Part shown: in pieces, positions 15,347 to 20,936 of the stretch
Numbering within the stretch: the stretch's first letter is position 1
Layout of the letters: the number at the start of each line of letters is the position of its first letter
From: Candidatus Aminicenantota bacterium
Lineage (GTDB): Bacteria > Acidobacteriota > Aminicenantia > JAMOAD01
DNA: 20,936 nt
Assembly: GCA_027061995.1 (NCBI GenBank)
Contig: JAMOUT010000098.1
Span: 1-20,936 of the forward strand
Direction: 5' to 3'
Notes under the pieces: model-generated
Seen by the model: only the letters and a program-made list of their open reading frames with translations
Told to the model about the DNA's origin: nothing
Databases searched by the model: none
Position numbers and translations under genes: made by a program

Positions 15347-15775
15347 CTATACGGAAAGATTCTTTTTATACTGTAATAAAAAGGGTTTTAATTTCATATC
15401 TGTTTTTAATACATGATCTATAAGCCAGTGCCTCAAAAATTTCACTATTTCATCGTATTTTTCCTTGATTTCTTCCTTTGTATATTGGTTTTCTATTTTG
15501 ATTTTTAATTTAAGAAAATCTTCCAATAGCTCTTTGTGCTCTTTTCGATGCATATCATAATCCGGATAAGATATTTTTTTTTGAATCAACTCTTCACGCA
15601 TAAAATGCTCATATGCATAATTGTATAATTGGGTTAACGCTTGTAATATTACATCCATTTTTTCAGGCTCTTGAAGAGCCAATTCAACTGTGTTTAAAAA
15701 ACAAACCATATAGCGATGATCATTGTCAATCTGATCATTATTAACGGACATTGATTCTCTCCATATTAATGTCAT
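15347..15775 (-). CDS. Bacteriohemerythrin
   Basis: This is a four-helix-bundle protein with a di-iron site that reversibly binds O2; in anaerobes and microaerophiles such proteins store, carry or scavenge oxygen. I start it at the ATG at 15775 (142 residues), six bases after AGGGGAGG; the in-frame GTG at 15781 lies inside that ribosome site. All seven iron ligands of the family are visible, numbered from this ATG: H20 (QIDNDH), H57 and E61 (EHFMREE), H76 and H80 (YPDYDMHRKEH), H121 and D126 (LIDHVLKTD). The early Trp (W5) and SV are also typical. It is a single domain without a sensor or membrane part, so it is a soluble cytoplasmic protein. It would suit an organism with O2-sensitive iron-sulfur enzymes, such as the hydrogenase implied by hydF. 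Confidence 0.93.
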   Translation of the reverse strand: MTLIWRESMSVNNDQIDNDHRYMVCFLNTVELALQEPEKMDVILQALTQLYNYAYEHFMREELIQKKISYPDYDMHRKEHKELLEDFLKLKIKIENQYTKEEIKEKYDEIVKFLRHWLIDHVLKTDMKLKPFLLQYKKNLSV

Positions 15776-15963
15776 TTTCACCTCCCCTTTTTTCTAATAG
15801 AAAATATTTCTTTAATGATAAAACCTCCGCAAAAATTATATTAAATTATAATAACACGGTTATATCCTATATTTATATTAAAGCACAAATTTATAAATTT
15901 TTCAAATTTATAATTTTTTTCGATAATTATTTTTTTGTAATGTTTCATTAATAAATAGAAGAA

Positions 15964-15983
15964 ATAAAGTTTTAAAACTTTAT
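15964..15983. promoter_or_regulatory. Perfect 20-bp palindrome, candidate operator
   Basis: ATAAAGTTTTAAAACTTTAT is identical to its reverse complement. It is centred about 55 bases upstream of the permease -35 box, where a dimeric regulator could bind. It could also fold into a hairpin with a TTAA loop, but no T-run follows it on the plus strand. Confidence 0.5.
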
Positions 15984-16026
15984 GTATATTATATGAGTTA
16001 CACTACTTTATTTGCTCTCTTTTTTC

Positions 16027-16055
16027 TTGACATCGGCTTTTATTAGGTTTAAAAT
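16027..16055 (+). promoter_or_regulatory. Predicted promoter of the anion permease gene
   Basis: A perfect TTGACA (16027-16032), a 17-base spacer and TAAAAT (16050-16055) precede the ATG at 16085 by 29 bases. The leader has only a weak GAG as ribosome site. Confidence 0.65.
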
Positions 16056-16084
16056 CACTTTGGATTAATAATTTTGAGATTAAA

Positions 16085-17146
16085 ATGTTTGAAAACAGGT
16101 TTATAAAAAAAATAGCCGAAGAGTGGCTTTTATTTTTATCATCTTTAGGATTAATTCTCACTTCAATATACCTGAAGAGAACCCCTTTTTACAGTAAAAC
16201 CGATTTTAAAGTTCTCTATACTCTCTTTATATTTCTTATCATAATCAAAGGGTTGGAAAGAACAAACTTTTTTTTAATTCTATCCAACAAAATTAAAAAT
16301 GGTAAATATATATCTCAAAAATTACTCTTACTTACAGCTGTTTTATCAATGTTTGTAACAAATGATGTCGCCCTTCTTACAATAGTCCCTTTTTCTCTAA
16401 CTCTTAATATTGAGAATATTGAAATATTGATAATATTTGAAACACTAACCGCAAATATAGTCTCTTCACTTACCCCGTTCGGAAATCCCCAAAATATATT
16501 CATCTATTACCATTTTCATCTTCATCCTTTGGTTTTTATAAAAACAATGGCTCCTTTCTCAATTATTCTTTTTTTTATCATTCTCATAATATCCAATAGA
16601 TATAATAAAACCGGTATCTCAAATGATTCGAATTCTCTCGAAAAAATCAAGAAAAACTCATATATATATCTCGGATTTTTTATTTTATTTATTCTGGCAA
16701 TTATTAAAATACTACCACTTGAAATAGGTATCCTTGCAATATTATATCCCCTTATATTAGACAGGAAATCTCTTAAAATAGATTATTTTCTCCTTTTAAC
16801 TTTTCTGGCTTTTTTCGGGTTTACCGACAATCTTATAAGAATACTGAAAATAAGTTTGGCAAATTCAAACCAGGTATTTATATTTTCGGCATTGGGAAGT
16901 CAATTCATAAGCAATGTTCCGAGTGCTCTGTTTTTTGCGGATTTTACAAATAATTGGAAATCCCTTTTATGGGGAGTTAGTGTCGGTGGGCTCGGGACTA
17001 TTATCGGTTCTCTTGCAAGCCTTATATCTTACAGACTGTATAAAGCTAAATTTAATGAAACAAAGAATTTTTTAATTAAATTTAATTTATACGGTTATCT
17101 CTTCTTTTTCTTGGGGATTTTATTGTATTTTATTATAAATATTTAA
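16085..17146 (+). CDS. ArsB/CitT-type anion permease
   Basis: This is an inner-membrane secondary transporter of the ion-transporter superfamily (SLC13/ArsB/NhaD type), moving an anion such as a dicarboxylate, sulfate or arsenite. At 353 residues it is shorter than most members (about 400-450) but shows the internal pseudo-repeat: MFVTNDVALLTIVPF (89-103) then LTPFGNPQNIFIYY in the first half, and FISNVPSALFFADF with GGLGTIIGSLASLISYRLY in the second. About ten hydrophobic segments are visible, with a short cytosolic loop near 170-190. The substrate cannot be read from the sequence. The ATG at 16085 follows a strong promoter and a possible operator. It ends 8 bases from the convergent hydF stop. 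Confidence 0.85.
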   Translation: MFENRFIKKIAEEWLLFLSSLGLILTSIYLKRTPFYSKTDFKVLYTLFIFLIIIKGLERTNFFLILSNKIKNGKYISQKLLLLTAVLSMFVTNDVALLTIVPFSLTLNIENIEILIIFETLTANIVSSLTPFGNPQNIFIYYHFHLHPLVFIKTMAPFSIILFFIILIISNRYNKTGISNDSNSLEKIKKNSYIYLGFFILFILAIIKILPLEIGILAILYPLILDRKSLKIDYFLLLTFLAFFGFTDNLIRILKISLANSNQVFIFSALGSQFISNVPSALFFADFTNNWKSLLWGVSVGGLGTIIGSLASLISYRLYKAKFNETKNFLIKFNLYGYLFFFLGILLYFIINI

Positions 17147-17158
17147 GAAGATATTTAT
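17135..17158. terminator. Hairpin spanning both stop codons of convergent genes
   Basis: ATAAATAT and ATATTTAT form a perfect 8-bp inverted repeat with an 8-base loop. The repeat includes the permease stop (17144-17146) and the hydF stop (17155-17157). It is a candidate bidirectional terminator, although AT-only stems are weak. The arm sequence is shared with 10054-10075. Confidence 0.35.
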
Positions 17159-18354
17159 CCGTAAAAAGGTTTTATCACTCTTTCCAAAACCCCTTGAAGT
17201 TTTGATATTGCAACTCCGTAATTCGTTATGGAGATTTTTCGCCTTAAACTCTCTTTTATCCTCCTCATCATCTCCATCCGATTTAACATACAACCTCCGC
17301 AATGTATAATAAGCGAATATTCCTCAAGATTTTCGGGATAATCACTTCCCGACGCAATATCTATTTTTAACTCTTTTCCAGTATATTGGAGGAGCCATCT
17401 CGGTATTTTGACCCTTCCTATATCATCCGCCTGAACATGATGAGAGCAAGCTTCCGCTATCAAAACCCTATCCCCATCTTTTAATTTATCAATTTTATTC
17501 GCACCATCGGTAAGCTCTTTTAAATCCCCCTTGTATCTTGCAAAGAGGATGGAAAATGTTGTAAGAGGGATATCATTCGGAACATCGGCTGAAACCTTTA
17601 AAACAGCTTGCGAATCAGTTATGACAATGGAAGGCTTGCTTTTTAAATTATTAAGGACTGATTCAAGTTCTCTCTCCTTAACAACAACGGAAATCGCATC
17701 ACTATCAAGAATCTCTCTTATTGCTTGAACCTGAGGGAGTATAAGTCTCCCTTTGGGAGCTGCGAGATCGATAGGAACAACAAGAATAACTGTTTCCCCC
17801 TCTTTTATCAAATCAGCAAGAAGAGCTCTTTCCCTTTTTAATTCTTTCGGAGATAGGGAGATTATCTTCTCTTTTAAAGAATTTATATTTTCTCCCGTTT
17901 TTGAGGAAACCTCAATATACTGTAATCCGTTTTTATCGCAATATTTTTTATCATTATCTTTTGCTTTTTTAATATCGCTTTTATTAAAAACAATTACAAA
18001 AGGGATTTTCAATTCCTTGACTTTATCTATCACCTTATAATCATTTTCATCCATCCCTTTTTCATCTATAACAATCACCGCAATATCCGATTTCCACAAG
18101 ATTTTATAAGTCGCTTTTATCCTTTTTTCTCCCAATTCCCCGACATCATCAAATCCTGCGGTATCATAAAAGGTTACCGGGCCAAGAGGCAAAAGTTCAT
18201 AATGTTTTGCAACAGGATCGGTTGTCGTCCCGGCTATATCGGACACTATCGATGTTTGTTGACCCGTTATAGCATTTATAAGAGATGATTTTCCCGCATT
18301 TCTTTTACCTACTATGGCTATAATCAATCTTTCCCCTCTCGGTGCTTTTGCCAT
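17155..18354 (-). CDS. hydF: [FeFe]-hydrogenase maturation GTPase HydF
   Basis: HydF is the scaffold on which HydE and HydG build the 2Fe subcluster before it is passed to apo-[FeFe]-hydrogenase. I use the ATG at 18354 (399 residues) because CAGGAGG lies 5 bases upstream; an in-frame TTG at 18381 would precede that ribosome site. Domain order is standard: GTPase (1-165) with P-loop GKRNAGKSS, AGTTTDP switch, DTAG and NKSD; a dimerisation domain (about 170-260); and the [4Fe-4S] domain with the diagnostic C-x-H-x45-HC-x-x-C set C303, H305, H351, C352, C355. HydE, HydG and hydrogenase subunits are not in the window, so the gene is apart from its partners. It implies an anaerobic or fermentative metabolism using H2. 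Confidence 0.96.
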   Translation of the reverse strand: MAKAPRGERLIIAIVGKRNAGKSSLINAITGQQTSIVSDIAGTTTDPVAKHYELLPLGPVTFYDTAGFDDVGELGEKRIKATYKILWKSDIAVIVIDEKGMDENDYKVIDKVKELKIPFVIVFNKSDIKKAKDNDKKYCDKNGLQYIEVSSKTGENINSLKEKIISLSPKELKRERALLADLIKEGETVILVVPIDLAAPKGRLILPQVQAIREILDSDAISVVVKERELESVLNNLKSKPSIVITDSQAVLKVSADVPNDIPLTTFSILFARYKGDLKELTDGANKIDKLKDGDRVLIAEACSHHVQADDIGRVKIPRWLLQYTGKELKIDIASGSDYPENLEEYSLIIHCGGCMLNRMEMMRRIKESLRRKISITNYGVAISKLQGVLERVIKPFYG

Positions 18355-18388
18355 GGTTCCTCCTGATATTTTATAATTCAAAGATTAT

Positions 18389-18417
18389 AAAATACATTTT
18401 AAACAATTATTTGTCAA
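18389..18417 (-). promoter_or_regulatory. Predicted promoter of hydF
   Basis: On the minus strand, a perfect TTGACA (18417-18412), a 17-base spacer and TATTTT (18394-18389), about 35 bases before the ATG. Confidence 0.55.
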
Positions 18418-18479
18418 GTTTCAGATTATTAAATTACTCTGTTTACATACTCGGTCATCGATTCCTTGCAACAAAAGTA

Positions 18480-18508
18480 TTGACAGAAAAAAGAAAAAAT
18501 GATAGTTT
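18480..18508 (+). promoter_or_regulatory. Predicted promoter of the tRNA-Arg gene
   Basis: A perfect TTGACA (18480-18485), a 17-base spacer and TAGTTT (18503-18508), ending 10 bases before the mature tRNA 5' end. Confidence 0.6.
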
Positions 18509-18518
18509 ATCGCTGTTT

Positions 18519-18592
18519 GCGGCTGTAGCTCAGCAGGATAGAGCATAGGATTCCTAATCCTAGTGTCGGGAGTTCGAATCTCCCCAGCCGTA
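18519..18592 (+). tRNA. tRNA-Arg (anticodon CCT)
   Basis: A 74-base cloverleaf folds by hand. The acceptor GCGGCTG pairs with CAGCCGT, with a G-T wobble at the end pair. The D arm is GCTC-AGCAGGATA-GAGC. The anticodon arm is TAGGA-TTCCTAA-TCCTA, giving anticodon CCT, which reads AGG arginine codons. A GTGTC variable loop and the T arm GGGAG-TTCGAAT-CTCCC follow, with discriminator A. CCA is not encoded. It stands alone, with its own promoter and a TTTTTT run about 10 bases downstream. Confidence 0.95.
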
Positions 18593-18626
18593 AATAACTC
18601 CTTTTTTATAATTCCTATCCCTTAGC

Positions 18627-20903
18627 TCATATTTTATATTTTATCCCAAAAATAAATGTTCTCGGTTTCGAGGGCCCGTATATATAACCGGCATCCCTTA
18701 AGGCACCTTTATCAATATCTTTTTGATATTGATTAGTGATATTATAAATCTTACCGAAAACTTCAAATTTATTTGAATCAATTGTGATGGTTTTTGTGAT
18801 TGTTGCGCTTAAAACATAATAAGAGGGGGTTGTTTCAAGTGTATCTTCTCTTATATATCCCTTATAATGAGGCATTTTCATTTTACCATTATATTCAAAG
18901 GTGAACATAAAATTAACAAATTTAAGTCCGTTTATCATTAATGTGGCAAATCCATAATTTTCAGGGGTTTTAAAGGGAATTTCGGAATTAAATTCAGGCT
19001 CGGGTTCATCAAAATAACTTTTCTGATATGTCCAACCCAAATCAAACTCAAAAAGATTAGCTTTTTTAATACCTATATCAAACTCCAAACCGTAAACCTT
19101 TAATCCTTTCCCGTTTCTTCTTATAAAAACTCTCGAATTATCCGTTCCTTCACCCTCTTCTAAGACAAATGTATCCATAAGTCTATTGTAAAAACCTCCG
19201 ATACTGAATTGAAAAGCACTCCTGCTTGATGAATAATAATAATCAAAACTATGGGTTATACTATAGGATTTTTCCTCTCTTAAATTCGAATCATTTCTCA
19301 CTATAAACCCCTCTCCTCCGAGTATGGTTATATGAAGATCCTCATCAAATACCTGAGGAGCCCTGAAACCCGATGATATCGTTGTTCTTGTTTTCAAATA
19401 TTTACTCAGGTTAACCATTAAGCTTACCCTCGGACTCGTTATCACTTTCTTTACTTTACTATGTTTGTCAACTCTAACTCCATAAAGAAAATCTATGGTT
19501 TTTGTGATTTGATAATCATCTTGAAACATAACTCCGATATTACCGTATCTATCATCAATGAACCTGTCATAGCTTGCAGCTTCATCCTTCAACTTTTCAG
19601 CTCTATAACTCGCTCCTATCGTGAACATATGATTATCCGTCTTATGGTAATAGTGGAGAACACCTATAAACATCGGATTTAACGAATATCCGTAAGCATT
19701 GGAATCTTTTCCGGCACCGTAATACGAGTTCCTCTCATGATGTGAATATGAAAAAGCCAATTTAAGAATATCATCTCCTATCATCTGTTCCCATGACATC
19801 ATGGTATCAACCCTATTTGTTCGTGCCATCTCCGCTATCATAGACTCATGAGGAGGTTTATTCAATTTATCCCCTCCCCTTCTGTATTCGTGTATTCGGG
19901 CAAAACCGATTTTTAACTTACCCTTAATACTATCAAAAGATTTGAAAAGATTGACACCGAATGAAGTGTCTTTTAAAACTCCGAGATTCGTATATCCGTC
20001 TCCATTGACATCTATTGCCTCCCTGTTAAAATATGAAGCGTAAAATAATGCTTTGGCACTCTTATCCTTTGATATGTAATTAGATACAAATCCCACTTTT
20101 AAAAAAGCTCTTCCGAGAATTGATTCATTCTGGAGCCTTATCACAGTCTCATTCTCAACAGGCTCTTTTGTTATCAGATTTATTACTCCTCCTATTGCAT
20201 TCGCCCCATATAATGAGGATGTCCCCCCTTTTACAATCTCTATTCTTTGAATCATCTCGGACGGAATCTGTTCCAAACCATAAACACTCGCAAGAGAGCT
20301 TATCACCGGCAATCCGTCTATAAGTAGCTGTGTATATTTGCCTTCCAATCCGTTTAATCTAACTTGTGTATAATTACAATTTTGACAATCATTTTCAACT
20401 TTTACTCCCGTTGTGAATTTAAGAGCCTCGGCAAGATTAACAGGTTTCTCCTCTTCTATCTTTTCCAAAGGGATAACATATGTTTTAACGGGAATATCAA
20501 GAAGCTTCTTACCCGTTGCCGTCGCTGTTACCGTTATCGTCTCTTGAATCGAACTCATTAGTTTATATTTCAATGGTATATTCGCTCTTTTTCTCACTCT
20601 GAAAAAATCCGTTATATAGGGAGCGTATCCCTCCTTATATATCTCAATATGTATTTTTACTTGTTTCGGAATCTGAACAACAAACACCCCCTTACCGTTT
20701 GTCTCTACATTCTCGCCTGTTTCCGGTATCACAACTATCGCACCTTTCACAGGTTCATTCGATTCACTTACAACTTTTGCAACTATCTTTGCAAAATTCC
20801 CTCTTAACCAGAATAACCCCAGACCCTCAATCGAATATAGTTTAATCGTCCAAACAAGTATCATTATAATTATTATTTTATATTTAATTGTATTCCTTCT
20901 CAT
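18627..20903 (-). CDS. TonB-dependent outer-membrane receptor with carboxypeptidase-regulatory domain
   Basis: This is an outer-membrane gated barrel taking up a ligand with TonB energy. The 758 residues show a signal peptide (about 1-24), a carboxypeptidase-regulatory-like beta-sandwich (about 38-115; PVKGAIVVIPETGE then GKGVFVVQIP), a plug (about 120-248) starting ETITVTATATGKKLLDIP, with NGLEGKYTQLLIDGLPV, SSLASVYGLEQIPSEMIQRI and VKGGTSSLYGANAIGGVINL, and a barrel of about 22 strands ending in TFIFGIKYKI. C173 and C176 (DCQNC) sit in the plug ahead of the RLNGLEG segment, a pair seen in BtuB/FepA-like receptors of several anaerobes. The ligand is not evident; cobalamin, siderophore or heme are options. 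A strong AAGGAGGAG site precedes the ATG at 20903. The promoter lies outside the window. Confidence 0.94.
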   Translation of the reverse strand: MRRNTIKYKIIIIMILVWTIKLYSIEGLGLFWLRGNFAKIVAKVVSESNEPVKGAIVVIPETGENVETNGKGVFVVQIPKQVKIHIEIYKEGYAPYITDFFRVRKRANIPLKYKLMSSIQETITVTATATGKKLLDIPVKTYVIPLEKIEEEKPVNLAEALKFTTGVKVENDCQNCNYTQVRLNGLEGKYTQLLIDGLPVISSLASVYGLEQIPSEMIQRIEIVKGGTSSLYGANAIGGVINLITKEPVENETVIRLQNESILGRAFLKVGFVSNYISKDKSAKALFYASYFNREAIDVNGDGYTNLGVLKDTSFGVNLFKSFDSIKGKLKIGFARIHEYRRGGDKLNKPPHESMIAEMARTNRVDTMMSWEQMIGDDILKLAFSYSHHERNSYYGAGKDSNAYGYSLNPMFIGVLHYYHKTDNHMFTIGASYRAEKLKDEAASYDRFIDDRYGNIGVMFQDDYQITKTIDFLYGVRVDKHSKVKKVITSPRVSLMVNLSKYLKTRTTISSGFRAPQVFDEDLHITILGGEGFIVRNDSNLREEKSYSITHSFDYYYSSSRSAFQFSIGGFYNRLMDTFVLEEGEGTDNSRVFIRRNGKGLKVYGLEFDIGIKKANLFEFDLGWTYQKSYFDEPEPEFNSEIPFKTPENYGFATLMINGLKFVNFMFTFEYNGKMKMPHYKGYIREDTLETTPSYYVLSATITKTITIDSNKFEVFGKIYNITNQYQKDIDKGALRDAGYIYGPSKPRTFIFGIKYKI

Positions 20904-20936
20904 TTCTCCTCCTTTTGATTGTATTAATTTCCCGTT

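Larger units (their letters stand above)
15776..16084. other. Divergent intergenic region, hemerythrin to permease
   Basis: This is 309 bases of AT-rich sequence without a believable gene. It includes a TTGTGC-18-TATAAC-like promoter candidate for the hemerythrin (minus strand, about 15860-15895), a second GGAGG on the minus strand near 15825 with no ATG-started ORF behind it, two CAAATTTATAA direct repeats (about 15886-15915), the 20-bp palindrome and the permease promoter. Confidence 0.5.

Noticed and set aside
15776-15781. GTG start for bacteriohemerythrin
   Set aside because: The GTG overlaps the Shine-Dalgarno that serves the ATG at 15775.
15785-15832. Small ORF behind a second GGAGG upstream of the hemerythrin gene
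   Set aside because: The only start in register is ATT, and the product would be about 12 residues; not supportable.
18355-18381. TTG start for HydF
   Set aside because: It lies upstream of the CAGGAGG site that is correctly spaced for the ATG at 18354, and the extra residues match no HydF feature.
18342-18548. Plus-strand ORF running into the tRNA
   Set aside because: It covers the hydF promoter and the 5' part of the tRNA gene and has no ribosome site; a chance open frame.

Overview
The window reads as a piece of chromosome from an AT-rich, Gram-negative, probably anaerobic bacterium. The Gram-negative envelope is indicated by a TonB-dependent receptor, an outer-membrane-barrel-like protein and a lipoprotein. 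Anaerobic life is suggested by HydF, an [FeFe]-hydrogenase maturation GTPase. I cannot assign a phylum from the sequence. The gene types (DUF3471 serine hydrolase, carboxypeptidase-regulatory-domain TonB receptor, WbaZ-like glycosyltransferase, accBCDA cluster) occur in several low-GC anaerobic lineages. No mobile element, CRISPR array, phage gene or rRNA is visible.

Region by region. Positions 1-470 hold a degenerate modular repeat tract with no gene. Positions 521-8161 (minus strand) form one tight run of eight genes, read from right to left: secreted M19 dipeptidase, GT4 glycosyltransferase, polyprenyl-phosphate sugar phosphotransferase, a small TPR protein, then accB, accC, accD and accA. 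Four of the seven junctions overlap by 1-4 bases, so a single transcript from the promoter near 8208 is plausible. It would join surface-polysaccharide initiation to the malonyl-CoA step of fatty-acid synthesis. Diverging from it is a NamZ/DUF1343 peptidoglycan hexosaminidase-like gene (8332-9492), followed by a small lipoprotein gene. Next on the minus strand is a tatA plus coiled-coil methyltransferase pair (10104-11341).

Positions 11653-14152 hold a MscS-type channel (plus), apparently on a leaderless transcript, convergent with a secreted class C beta-lactamase-like serine hydrolase carrying a DUF3471 domain. Positions 14364-15775 hold an outer-membrane-barrel-like protein, a two-helix membrane miniprotein and a bacteriohemerythrin. 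Positions 16085-18354 hold an ArsB/CitT-type anion permease convergent with hydF. A tRNA-Arg(CCT) gene with its own promoter lies at 18519-18592, and a TonB-dependent receptor gene fills 18627-20903.

The shared theme is envelope biogenesis and upkeep: polysaccharide priming, peptidoglycan turnover, Tat secretion, osmotic protection and outer-membrane uptake, with lipid precursor supply. Many promoters look like ordinary sigma-70 type (TTGACA-like, 17 bp, TATAAT-like). I found no clearly new multi-gene system. The points most worth checking are the modular repeat at the left edge, the altered PQHG motif and missing signal peptide in the NamZ homologue, the leaderless mscS promoter, a perfect 20-bp palindrome before the permease, and a recurring hairpin with the same arms at two convergent gene ends.
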